64,000 nt of DNA, taken from NCBI RefSeq assembly GCF_003431825.1, contig NZ_CP020083.1:2766501-2830500 (forward strand), in the 5' to 3' direction. The position numbers and the translations under genes were made by a program. Numbering within the stretch: the first letter of the stretch is position 1; every line of letters starts with the position of its first letter. The notes under the pieces are model-generated. The model was not told the DNA's origin. It searched no databases and worked only from the letters and a program-made list of their open reading frames with translations. Positions 26,375 to 34,795 of the stretch are shown here, one piece after another. The stretch is from Blastomonas fulva (lineage in GTDB: Bacteria; Pseudomonadota; Alphaproteobacteria; Sphingomonadales; Sphingomonadaceae).

Positions 26375-27481
26375 GTGACCGCCCTGCGCGTAGGCATCGT
26401 CAGCGCAGGCTGGGGAGCGTTCGCTCATTTGCCTGCCTGGCGTGCGGTGCCTGGTGTGGAAGTGACCGCGATCTGCACATCCCGGGAGGACACTGCCAAG
26501 GCCGCACAGCAACGGCTGGGGCTACCCCGTGCCTTCTGCGACGCGCAGGCGATGTGCCAGGACCCGGACATCGACATCGTCGACCTCGGCACGCGCCCGT
26601 CGGTGCGTTTGCCAATGGTGCTCGCAGCGCTCAGGCACGGCAAGCATATCTACAACGCCAGCCCGCACGCGCCGGACTGGGCCGGTGCCAAGGCCATCGA
26701 GGCGGCCCGCAGCGCAAGCAGCAGCATTGCAGTGGTCGATGCCTTCTCGCAATACATTCCAGCCCACCGGCAGATGCACACGATGCTGCGAAACGGATAT
26801 GTCGGCGAGCCGCTTGGCGGAAGCTGCCGCCTGAACATCTCGTTGTTCAACCAGCCCGACAAGCGGTTTCCCTATAACTGGTTCGCCGATGGCAGTGCCG
26901 GGGTCAGCGCCATGCGCAACAACGGCAGCCATGCGCTCTATATGCTGACCCATCTTTTCGGCCCAGTTACCGAGCTGGTAGCCGATGACCGCCAGGTCTT
27001 GCGCGAATGGGTCTTCCCCGATGGCGATGTGGTCGTGCCGGCCAACACCGATTACGCCAATGCGATCCTGAAATTCGCCTCTGGTCTGACGATGGCGCTG
27101 CAGATCAGCTGGAGTCTCCCGCTACACGATGGCTGGCTGATTGATATCTATGGGACCAAAGGGCGGCTGCGGGCGCAATCCCCGACCTTTCCGACTGCGC
27201 GCGATTGCCGGTTGTTCGGAGGCCAGCTTGGAGGGGCAATGGAAGAGATTGCGGTTCCCGATGCATTCAAGAACGATCCTGCTGTCAGCCTTGACTGGTC
27301 GGCCGACATCCAGCCCGCCTTCCCGATGGCGCTATCCATGAATGCCATGGTCAGGGCGATCAACGGCGAGGGCAGGTCATCGCCCGATTTCGCGCAGGCT
27401 TTCGAGATCGAACGGGTGCTTGAGGCGGTCCGGCTGTCCAGCCAGCGGCGGCACTGGGTTAGCGTCGACGGAATTCACTGA
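26375..27481 (+). CDS. Gfo/Idh/MocA-family oxidoreductase lacking the EKP motif
   Basis: 368 residues: N-terminal Rossmann domain (RVGIVSAGWG) and a C-terminal Gfo/Idh/MocA beta-sheet domain. The usual GKHxxxEKP segment reads G89-KHIYN-A95-S96-P97, so the conserved Glu-Lys pair that positions NAD(P) and substrate is lost. Starts with GTG. Members oxidise sugars, inositols and other secondary alcohols. With the motif altered, its chemistry is uncertain. Confidence 0.87.
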   Translation: MTALRVGIVSAGWGAFAHLPAWRAVPGVEVTAICTSREDTAKAAQQRLGLPRAFCDAQAMCQDPDIDIVDLGTRPSVRLPMVLAALRHGKHIYNASPHAPDWAGAKAIEAARSASSSIAVVDAFSQYIPAHRQMHTMLRNGYVGEPLGGSCRLNISLFNQPDKRFPYNWFADGSAGVSAMRNNGSHALYMLTHLFGPVTELVADDRQVLREWVFPDGDVVVPANTDYANAILKFASGLTMALQISWSLPLHDGWLIDIYGTKGRLRAQSPTFPTARDCRLFGGQLGGAMEEIAVPDAFKNDPAVSLDWSADIQPAFPMALSMNAMVRAINGEGRSSPDFAQAFEIERVLEAVRLSSQRRHWVSVDGIH

Positions 27482-27492
27482 GGAGAATGACC

Positions 27493-28575
27493 ATGATGAC
27501 AGGAATTCTGGGCTCAGCATTGGCCCTGGCGATTGCAAGTGCCATTCCTGTCAACGGCAAGGATGAACCGACCAGATCTGGAGAATTGACCATGACTCCC
27601 ACCATCCGTCCCGACGCAAAGGCCTATCTCGACGCCCTTGTCAAACAGCCGCGACCGCCGATGAACGCGCCGACCATCGCCATGATCCGCAAGATTCCGC
27701 CCGAGCAGCTCGCCGTGATGATGTCCCAGTCGGAAGTGGAGGTGCCTGCACTTGCGGTGGACCGGAAGCTGACAATGCCCGGTCCCGGCGGGGCGATCGA
27801 CCTGCGGCTGTTTGACGCGAGGCAGGAGCGTTCTCCCGGCCCGGTGCTCGTGTTCTATCATGGTGGGGGCTTCGTCGTCGGCAGCATCGCCACCCATGCA
27901 GCGCTGGCGGCAGAGATGGCGCGGCAGCTCGATATTCCCGTTGTATCGGTCGAGTATCGTCTGGCTCCCGAGCATAAATGGCCCGCAGCGCCGGATGACG
28001 CCGAAGCGGCGGCGCGGTGGATCGCAGCCAATGGCGCAGCCATGGGGCGCGAGGTCACCGGGCTGGTGCTTTCAGGCGACAGTGCCGGAGGAACGCTGAC
28101 ATTGGTCACCGCGCTGGCGCTGCGCGACAAGCCCGCCAGCGTGCCCGTTGAACTCCTCGTCGCGCTCTATCCGATGGCCGATGCTTCGAAGCCTTATCCA
28201 TCGATGGCAGCCTTCTCGAACGGATACGGACTGGATTCTGCCGATTCGCAGTTTTACGGCGAGGCTTATGCGCCAGACGTCAACAGTCCGCGCCACTCCG
28301 CCCTGCTTGCCGACCTGAAGGGTCTGCCACCCACGGTGCTGGCGACCGCCGCGCTTGACCCGCTACGCGACGGGGGACGCGCATTCGTCTGCGCACTCGC
28401 AAAAGCGGGGGTGTCGGTGAGCTATTATGAGGCCGAGGGCAACATCCATGGCTTCGCGACATTCCGCAGGGCTATCCCATCGGCGCAGCGCGACCTCGAT
28501 CACATCCTCTCGCTGGCAAAAGCGATGCTAGGTCGAAATGAAGCCGCCGGTGAGGCCAGCAGGAGCAAACCTTAA
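27493..28575 (+). CDS. alpha/beta hydrolase, HSL (hormone-sensitive lipase) family esterase
   Basis: Carboxylesterase with HGGG oxyanion motif at 123-126, nucleophile S197 in GDSAGG, Asp in AALDPLRDGG and His in NIHGFA. The start is ambiguous. ATG 27493 has AGGAG seven bases upstream and yields a hydrophobic leader (GILGSALALAIASAIPV). An internal ATG at 27592 has GGAGAATTGACC ahead of it and gives the usual cytoplasmic HSL length. It would cleave ester-linked substrate or a lactone. It ends immediately before the convergent enoyl-CoA hydratase gene. Confidence 0.9.
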   Translation: MMTGILGSALALAIASAIPVNGKDEPTRSGELTMTPTIRPDAKAYLDALVKQPRPPMNAPTIAMIRKIPPEQLAVMMSQSEVEVPALAVDRKLTMPGPGGAIDLRLFDARQERSPGPVLVFYHGGGFVVGSIATHAALAAEMARQLDIPVVSVEYRLAPEHKWPAAPDDAEAAARWIAANGAAMGREVTGLVLSGDSAGGTLTLVTALALRDKPASVPVELLVALYPMADASKPYPSMAAFSNGYGLDSADSQFYGEAYAPDVNSPRHSALLADLKGLPPTVLATAALDPLRDGGRAFVCALAKAGVSVSYYEAEGNIHGFATFRRAIPSAQRDLDHILSLAKAMLGRNEAAGEASRSKP

Positions 28576-29370
28576 TCAGCCGCCGAAACGCGGCGCCCGC
28601 TTCTCCTTCAGCGCCGCAATGCCCTCGCGGTGATCGGCGGTTCGGACGGACTGAGCCTCATAACCCAGCCCTACGGGTAGGACGGCTTCTGTAATACGCT
28701 TCAGCTCCATATTGGTGAGCCGCTTCGTCCAGCGGATTGCCTGTTGTGCGCCGTCCAGCAGCCGGTTGCAGAATTCGTCCACCGCAGCGTCCAGTTCGTC
28801 CGCGGGCAGGGCGTGGTTGATCAGCCCAATCTGGGCAGCACGTGGCGCGAGGAGCAGCCCGCCGCCCAGCAGATATTCCTTGGCGCGAGCAAGACCGATC
28901 AGTTGCGGCCAGATAATCGCGCCGCCATCGCCCGCGACGAGCCCAAGCCCGACATGCGGATCGCCGATCTTCGCCTTATCCACGGCGAAGATGACATCGC
29001 AGAACAATGCGAGCGTTGCCCCCAGGCCGACAGCATGGCCATTCATCCGGCACACTACCGGCTTGTCGGTATCAAGCAGCGTCAGGATGATCGCACGCGC
29101 CATTTCGATCTCGTGGTCGAAGAGGTGCGGGTTTTCGGCGTTGTTTTCGATATGCGCCAGATCCCCACCTGCAGAGAAGGCGCGGCCCGCCCCCGTCAGC
29201 AATATGACGTCCGAGCCTGTGTCATCGCGGGCGAACGCCAAAGCGTGCGGCAGTTCATCATGCTGCTGGCGATTGAACGAATTGAGCGCGTGGGGGCGGT
29301 TCAGGGTCACTCGCAGCAGCCGCCGGTCGCGTTCGAGCAATATGGTTTCGTATGAGGGCAGGTCGGTCAT
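28576..29370 (-). CDS. enoyl-CoA hydratase/isomerase
   Basis: 264-residue crotonase-family enzyme with LNRPHALNSF, the oxyanion segments AFSAGGDLAH and HAVGLGATLALFCDVIFA, and DPHVGLGLVAGDGG where hydratases usually carry a catalytic Glu. Here the acidic residue is Asp, so isomerase or hydrolase activity is possible. The ATG with GGAGGGCGGC upstream was chosen over another four codons earlier. Divergent from the KstD-like flavoprotein gene. Confidence 0.92.
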   Translation of the reverse strand: MTDLPSYETILLERDRRLLRVTLNRPHALNSFNRQQHDELPHALAFARDDTGSDVILLTGAGRAFSAGGDLAHIENNAENPHLFDHEIEMARAIILTLLDTDKPVVCRMNGHAVGLGATLALFCDVIFAVDKAKIGDPHVGLGLVAGDGGAIIWPQLIGLARAKEYLLGGGLLLAPRAAQIGLINHALPADELDAAVDEFCNRLLDGAQQAIRWTKRLTNMELKRITEAVLPVGLGYEAQSVRTADHREGIAALKEKRAPRFGG

Positions 29371-29379
29371 GCCGCCCTC

Positions 29380-29423
29380 CATATCACGCCATGGCGATAT
29401 GCCTATGCCGCTGGGGCGATAAC
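29380..29423. promoter_or_regulatory. putative operator, variant half-sites in the hydratase/KstD promoter
   Basis: CATATC-N10-GATATG spans 29380-29401 with a CGATATG half-site, and a further CGATAAC lies at 29417. These are the same half-sites as the cluster palindrome but with different spacing, so binding is less certain than at the perfect copies. Confidence 0.4.
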
Positions 29424-29507
29424 CACTTGTGCGCGCCGCCCACCGCCATTCTAGTCGTATCGTACCCCCGCGCTGCGCGCGAGGATCATTGGACCGGGGA
29501 GTTGGGC

Positions 29508-31181
29508 ATGAGCAGTTTTGACGAGACCTACGACTGGGTCGTTGCCGGCAGCGGGGCGGGCTCGTTCGTATCGGCGCTGGTCATGCGCGCGGCGGGCAAG
29601 TCGGTGCTGATCCTCGAAAAGATGCCTACGGTTGGCGGCACCACCGCCAAATCGGGCGGGGTCATCTGGGTGCCGAACAACCGTTTCATGATTGACGCGG
29701 GCGAGAAGGACAGCGCTGCGGCAGGGATCACCTATCTCGATGCGGTATGCGAAGATCTGCCCGGATCGACGCACGAAAAGCGCCTGACCTATGTGACCGA
29801 AGCCCCGAAGATGATCGATTTTCTGGTCGAACAGGGCGTCGCGCTGGAGCGGACCTGCGATTTCTGGCCCGATTATTACGATGAGGCACCGGGTGGATGC
29901 AAAACGACACGCACGCTGACGGCACGCTATTTCAACAAGAAGGAACTGGGGCCGGAATGGGCCGACCGGCTCCAGCCCGGATTTGCGCATGCCCCGGCGC
30001 GGCTGGCCGAGGGCATGCAGCTGCCGTACGTCGCAAAAAGCTGGAAGATCAAGGCGCTGATGGCACGGATCGGCTTGCGTATCCTGTGGGCCAAGGTGAC
30101 GGGCAAGGACTGGGTATCTGCGGGCGCTGCGCTGCAGGGGCGGATGCTGCTGGCCGCGCTCAAGGCAGGGGTCGATGTCCGCACAGAAACCCCTGTGCGT
30201 GAACTGATCGTCGAGCATGGCAGGGTGACCGGTGTGGTGACCGACAGGGGCCGCATCGGCGCGCGGCTGGGGGTACTGGTCAATGCAGGCGGCTTTGCAC
30301 AGAATCAGGCGATGCGCGATCGGTATATGCCCGGAACGCAGGCGGCATGGTCGAACACCCCGCCGGGCGATACCGGCGATCTTCACCTGGAAATGGAGCG
30401 GGTTGGCGGGGTTCTCGGGCAGATGGATCAGATGGTCGGATACCAGATGACGCGGATGCCCGGTTGGGAGAAGGCGTTCGTCAAGCCGCCGATCCAGAGC
30501 ACAACCGGCAAGCCGCATGCGATCGTGGTCGATCAGTCGGGCATGCGTTATATGAACGAGGGCGGCAGCTACGAGCTGTTCTGCCAGACCATGTGGGAGC
30601 GCAACAAGACCGTGCCCGCTGTGCCGAGCTGGGCGGTGTTCGACGGCAATTTTGCCAGCGAGTATGCGATCGGCGGCGTCAAGATGGCCAAATACTACGA
30701 TATGTGGCGTGAAACCGGTTACCTCAAACAGGCCGATACGGTTAAGGGACTGGCCGAGCAGATCGGCTGTGACCCGGCGGTACTGGCGCAGACGATCACC
30801 CGCTGGAACGGCTTTGTCGATGCCGGAAGGGATGAGGATTTCCATCGAGGCGAGCGGGCATACGACCAGTGGCTGGGGGATCCATTCCGGTCGGCCACAC
30901 CTGCTCCGGAACGCAGCCTCGGGCGGATCGACACCGGGCCGTTCTATGCCGTCGATATCGTGCCGGGCGATGTCTCGACCTATGGCGGGGCAGTGACCGA
31001 CACCGCGGGGCGCGTAACCCGCGCCGATGGATCTGTGGTTGAAGGGCTTTACGCGTGCGGGGTTTCCAGCGCGTCGGTGATGGGCGGGGTCTATCCTGGG
31101 GCCGGGGCCAGCATCGGACCCAGCATGGCGTTCGGATATCTGGCGGCACGTCACGCTGCGGGAATCGGCAACCAGATTTAG
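29508..31181 (+). CDS. FAD-dependent 3-ketosteroid delta-1-dehydrogenase-like flavoprotein
   Basis: 557 residues of the KstD/fumarate-reductase flavoprotein family. The FAD Rossmann start is DWVVAGSGAGSF with the acidic E37 in LILEK, then GGTTAKSGG and a C-terminal GPFYAVDIVPGDVSTYGGAV and VYPGAGASIGP. KstD enzymes remove hydrogens from C1-C2 of 3-ketosteroids. Close paralogues act on other cyclic ketones, so ring dehydrogenation is inferred and the steroid substrate is not proven. Chosen start has GGGGAGTTGGGC before it. Confidence 0.88.
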   Translation: MSSFDETYDWVVAGSGAGSFVSALVMRAAGKSVLILEKMPTVGGTTAKSGGVIWVPNNRFMIDAGEKDSAAAGITYLDAVCEDLPGSTHEKRLTYVTEAPKMIDFLVEQGVALERTCDFWPDYYDEAPGGCKTTRTLTARYFNKKELGPEWADRLQPGFAHAPARLAEGMQLPYVAKSWKIKALMARIGLRILWAKVTGKDWVSAGAALQGRMLLAALKAGVDVRTETPVRELIVEHGRVTGVVTDRGRIGARLGVLVNAGGFAQNQAMRDRYMPGTQAAWSNTPPGDTGDLHLEMERVGGVLGQMDQMVGYQMTRMPGWEKAFVKPPIQSTTGKPHAIVVDQSGMRYMNEGGSYELFCQTMWERNKTVPAVPSWAVFDGNFASEYAIGGVKMAKYYDMWRETGYLKQADTVKGLAEQIGCDPAVLAQTITRWNGFVDAGRDEDFHRGERAYDQWLGDPFRSATPAPERSLGRIDTGPFYAVDIVPGDVSTYGGAVTDTAGRVTRADGSVVEGLYACGVSSASVMGGVYPGAGASIGPSMAFGYLAARHAAGIGNQI

Positions 31182-31197
31182 CGAATTAGGCTGAGGT

Positions 31198-31482
31198 TCA
31201 AACAGGGCCTTCGGCGCCGCCGAAACGAACAGGGCGCGACAGCAGGAAGGGCAGGCGGGAAGAGGCGATGCTCGATTGGCTGCCATCGGTGTGGATCAGC
31301 GATACTCGCCCGACACCGGGTGACGAAACGATGCCTACAACCCCATCGACCCAGGTGTGGAGCACCCCGCGCATGTGCTGAAGCTCAATATCCGCAACCG
31401 ATATCTCGCCTGCGCTTTCCAGCTCTGCCTCCAGTGCGGCGACCCTTTCTGCTTTTGAAACGACGTTGTCTTCTGCAATCAT
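31198..31482 (-). CDS. conserved-looking small protein, 94 residues, function unknown
   Basis: Not recognised. The N-terminal third is a charged helix (SKAERVAALEAELESAG), likely a coiled coil. The rest is a mixed alpha/beta segment ending RPVRFGG. A CAGGGACACACA ribosome site precedes the chosen ATG; the longer upstream reading frame is not credible. It converges with the KstD gene and diverges from the E1 alpha gene, sharing a promoter region with two CATATCG half-sites. Might be a small subunit or regulator tied to those genes. Confidence 0.6.
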   Translation of the reverse strand: MIAEDNVVSKAERVAALEAELESAGEISVADIELQHMRGVLHTWVDGVVGIVSSPGVGRVSLIHTDGSQSSIASSRLPFLLSRPVRFGGAEGPV

Positions 31483-31544
31483 TGTGTGTCCCTGCGATGC
31501 GACTGGTAATGCACTCTGGCGGTACAAACGCGCCATGGCCCGCG

Positions 31545-31571
31545 CATATCGCGCAGGCCAGCCACATATCG
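31545..31571. promoter_or_regulatory. two direct CATATCG half-sites, 20 bases apart
   Basis: CATATCG occurs at 31545 and 31565, exactly 20 bases start to start, in the gap before the E1 alpha gene. Each is one half of the cluster palindrome, and the second is followed after six bases by CGCA. A period of about two helical turns would put both on one DNA face. Confidence 0.4.
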
Positions 31572-31643
31572 CCACGGCGCATTGACCTGCCACTGCCAAC
31601 GCCCGACTAACGTGATCCTTGTCCACGACATCAGAAGGTTACC

Positions 31644-32639
31644 ATGGCAGATCAGAGCAACGCCCCAAAACCTGGCCCGGACGCGCTCGTCGATATCTAT
31701 CGCCGCATGCTGCGCGTCGAACGCAATGACGATGCGATCCGCAAGACGATCCGTCGTGGCCGACTGACCATGCCTTATTATTCGGCGCGGGGGCAGGAAG
31801 TGATCCCTGCCACCATCGGCCACCTGCTCAATGACGAGGACCAAATCTGCACGATCTATCGCGGCATCCAGGATATGGTCGCCAAGGACATGCCGCTGCG
31901 CCCCCTGTGGGCTGAAATCGCAGGCCGGGTGGACGGCACCTGCAAGGGCAAGGGCGGACCGATGCATTTGACCTATCCCGAGATGGGCGTGATGGTCACC
32001 ACTGGGATCGTCGGCTCGTCGATGCCCATTGCCAATGGTCTGGCATGGGCTGCGCAGATGGACGGATCCTCGCGAGTGGTGGTCGCGTTCTTCGGAGACG
32101 GGGCATCCAATATCGGTGCGTTCCACGAATCCCTGAACCTTGCCTCGCTGTGGAAGCTGCCAGTGATCTTCGTATGCCCCAACAATGGCTATGGCGAGCA
32201 CACCGCTTATGATGTCGCGACATCGGTCGACAAGATTTCGACGCGGGCCATCTCCTATGGAATGCCTGGGTTTACCGTGGATGGCAACGATCCGGACGAC
32301 ATGTATGCACATATGGCGGTCGCGATCGAGCGGGCCCGTGCGGGCGAGGGGCCAACCCTGCTGGAATGCAAGACCTTCCGTTTCCTGGGCCATGTGCTGG
32401 GCGATGACGATTTCTATATCCCCAAGGAAGTCAAGGAAGCCGCAATCGCCAGCGATCCGCTGCCCGCACTTCGCGCCCGATTGATTGCAGAGGGCCACGC
32501 CAGCGAAGAGCTGCTCGCCGCCATGCAGGCCGATCTGGAAGCCGAAATCGCCGATGCCGAAGCGTTCGGCATGGCCAGCCCACTGCCGTCCGTGGACGAA
32601 TTGCGCCGCGATGTGTTCGCCGAGGAGATTGCAGCATGA
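31644..32639 (+). CDS. thiamine-pyrophosphate dehydrogenase E1 component, alpha subunit
   Basis: 331-residue E1 alpha of the acetoin/2-oxoacid dehydrogenase type. The TPP motif runs from G151-DG to N180-N181, and the GGPMHL and GSSMPIANGLAWA segments are typical. It decarboxylates a 2-oxo acid or acetoin-like substrate with the beta subunit and hands the acyl unit to a lipoyl domain. Coupled to the beta gene by ATGA overlap. No E2 acyltransferase or E3 gene is in this operon. The free lipoyl protein at 26 kb is the nearest candidate acceptor. Confidence 0.93.
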   Translation: MADQSNAPKPGPDALVDIYRRMLRVERNDDAIRKTIRRGRLTMPYYSARGQEVIPATIGHLLNDEDQICTIYRGIQDMVAKDMPLRPLWAEIAGRVDGTCKGKGGPMHLTYPEMGVMVTTGIVGSSMPIANGLAWAAQMDGSSRVVVAFFGDGASNIGAFHESLNLASLWKLPVIFVCPNNGYGEHTAYDVATSVDKISTRAISYGMPGFTVDGNDPDDMYAHMAVAIERARAGEGPTLLECKTFRFLGHVLGDDDFYIPKEVKEAAIASDPLPALRARLIAEGHASEELLAAMQADLEAEIADAEAFGMASPLPSVDELRRDVFAEEIAA

Positions 32640-33625
32640 CCGAGATGCTGAAGATGAACGGGATCCAGGCCATCAACGCTGCGATGATGGACGCGATGGC
32701 GGCAGATCCCAAGGTTGTCGTGCTGGGCGAGGACATCGCCGATCCGCAGGGCGGCGGCGTCACCGGCACCATGCGGGGGCTTTCCACCAAATTCGGTGGA
32801 CACCGTGTTCGCACGACACCGATTTCGGAACAGGCGATCATAGGCGCCGCCATCGGCGCGGCGATGGCGGGGTACAAGCCGGTGGCCGAGATCATGCTGA
32901 TGAATTTCACGACCGTTGCGATGGACATGATCTTCAACCATGCCGCAAAACTGCGGTTCATGAGCGGCGGGCAGACAAGCGTTCCCATCACCATTCGCAC
33001 GCTCACCGGTGCAGGCTGGCAGACTGCGGGCCAGCACAGCGACCATCTCGAAGGCTGGTTTGCGCATTCCGCTGGGATCAAGGTGGTGTGTCCCTCCAAT
33101 CCGGCCGACATGAAGGGCTTGTTGCTGTCCTGTATTCAGGATCCCGACCCGTGCATCTTCGTCGAGAACGGGATGACTTTGTTCGTTCCGGGCGATGTCG
33201 CCGACGATCAAGGACCCATTCCACTGGGCAAGGCCAATGTTATGGTCGAAGGCTCCGACCTCACGATCATCAGCTGGTCGGGCCAGGTCATGCGCTGTCA
33301 GATGGCGCTTGCCGGGCTAGCGGATGCTGGCATCTCAGCGGAGTTGATCGACCTGCGCACCATTTCGCCTTGGGACAAGGAGGCAGTGCTGGCGTCGGTT
33401 GCCAAGACGGGACGCGCCCTGATCGTGCACGAGGCGGTCAAGGCCTTCGGGCCGGGCGCGGAGATCGCTGCGACCATTGCCGACGAAATGTTTGGCCAAC
33501 TCAAGGCCCCGGTAAAGCGTCTCGGCGGTCCGTACTGCCCTGTACCGTTCGCCAAGGTTCTGGAGGACGCATTCATCGTACAGCCCGACGCGATCCTGGC
33601 TCAGGCCAAGGCGATGATGGAATAG
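32636..33625 (+). CDS. thiamine-pyrophosphate dehydrogenase E1 component, beta subunit
   Basis: 329-residue transketolase-like beta subunit (VVVLGEDIADPQGGGVTGTMRGL at the start and a C-terminal LIVHEAVKAFGPGAEI segment). Forms the alpha2-beta2 E1 with the preceding gene. The resemblance to acetoin dehydrogenase beta subunits is general; the substrate is unknown. It is the last gene of the catabolic half: 219 bases follow in which I see no gene, terminator or operator copy. Confidence 0.93.
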   Translation: MTEMLKMNGIQAINAAMMDAMAADPKVVVLGEDIADPQGGGVTGTMRGLSTKFGGHRVRTTPISEQAIIGAAIGAAMAGYKPVAEIMLMNFTTVAMDMIFNHAAKLRFMSGGQTSVPITIRTLTGAGWQTAGQHSDHLEGWFAHSAGIKVVCPSNPADMKGLLLSCIQDPDPCIFVENGMTLFVPGDVADDQGPIPLGKANVMVEGSDLTIISWSGQVMRCQMALAGLADAGISAELIDLRTISPWDKEAVLASVAKTGRALIVHEAVKAFGPGAEIAATIADEMFGQLKAPVKRLGGPYCPVPFAKVLEDAFIVQPDAILAQAKAMME

Positions 33626-33844
33626 GTAGGTATCACCCAATGTTGACCGTGGATGTGCAGCTAATGGGCCGGTAGTTGAGATCAGTCGGCGCGAACGTCT
33701 GGTCCTGATAGAAGCTGCCGGAACAAGTCGTGCTCTGAATTCAACACGAATACCGGGCGATGCTGACTTGCTTCTATTTGGTCGTGGCCAAACTCCCCAG
33801 TGGTGAATTTTGTAGGTATCGGACGCCTCACACGCCCCTTGAAT

Positions 33845-34708
33845 TCAGGTTATGTTCTGCCGGAAACGACGGCTGCCACTGATCACCGCGCCCGAGCGCA
33901 ATGTAATGTCGAAGTCGCCGCTTTGGCGTGTCTCGGTCGACGCGATTGCCGCGCGACGGACCAGCCGCGAGCGGTGAACGCGGACGAAGCCGTAATGAGC
34001 AAGCTCCGCTTCGATACCAGCCATGGTCCGCCGCGCCAGTTCAGTGCCGAAATCGCCGTGGAGTTCGACATAATTGCCGGCCGCATTCACCCAGTCGATC
34101 TCGTCAGGGCGCAGCATCACCATGCGGCTGCCATCACGCACTTCAATCAATGCCGCTTCGGCAGAAGGACGTATTGGCAACGGCCCGGTCTCGGCCATTA
34201 GCCGCCGCGCCAGCAAGAACACTGCGAGGATCGAGATATAAGTGATGACGTCCTTGCGTGCTTCAAACAGAAGCCGCGCGGTTAGCGTTTCACTCGGCGC
34301 GTAATCCAGCCCTGAGATGTCGAACGCTACAATGCGCAGCGCGGCCATGAGCAGGGTGTGGGCAACCGAGACAGCGACGCAGCCAACAACATGACCAAGC
34401 GTAGCCTGCCATAGCGGCCGCGGTGCGAGCCGGATCGCAAGCATCAGCACGACGGGGAGCAGCATCAGCCAAGCGGCAAAGCTGGTGCCCTCCAGCACCC
34501 ACGCCTGCCATGCGGCAATCGGCCGACCCAGCGCGCGGCGCTGGTCTATCAGGCTCACCGCATTGACCACCATGTACAGCAGACCGAATCCGGCAAAGGT
34601 CAGCGAGGTAATTGCCCGCGGATCGCGGCGCAGCCATCTGCCATGCCGCGTACCACTCGCCACTCCAATCCCGCCGCTCGTCACACGCCGCCCCGCCACC
34701 TGTCCCAC
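33845..34708 (-). CDS. membrane-anchored LytTR-domain transcriptional regulator
   Basis: 287 residues. Four membrane helices lie within about 30-180 (including LTFAGFGLLYMVVNAV and ISILAVFLLARRL), then a LytTR DNA-binding domain in the last 100 residues (EIDWVNAAGNYVELHG, VRVHRSRLVRRAAI). No response-regulator receiver domain is present. The GTG start is the first available; a later in-frame GTG is possible. LytTR proteins with membrane parts often control the adjacent gene, here the divergent acyltransferase. Confidence 0.87.
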   Translation of the reverse strand: MGQVAGRRVTSGGIGVASGTRHGRWLRRDPRAITSLTFAGFGLLYMVVNAVSLIDQRRALGRPIAAWQAWVLEGTSFAAWLMLLPVVLMLAIRLAPRPLWQATLGHVVGCVAVSVAHTLLMAALRIVAFDISGLDYAPSETLTARLLFEARKDVITYISILAVFLLARRLMAETGPLPIRPSAEAALIEVRDGSRMVMLRPDEIDWVNAAGNYVELHGDFGTELARRTMAGIEAELAHYGFVRVHRSRLVRRAAIASTETRQSGDFDITLRSGAVISGSRRFRQNIT

Positions 34709-34795
34709 CGGCTCAGCCGCCTGTCACCATCGCGATGACGCGATGGACGGCCGCAGCTTAGGCCCGGTCCAGATTAGATGCGATGGAGAAGTGTT

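Noticed and set aside
29451..31286. 611-codon minus-strand frame opposite the KstD-like gene
   Set aside because: Antisense shadow; the plus strand has the complete FAD motifs.
34721..34748. ATCG/CGAT-rich palindromic string in the LytTR/acyltransferase gap
   Set aside because: Half-sites are spaced eight bases apart and overlap other CGATG repeats; does not fit the N6 cluster operator and no cluster gene is next to it.
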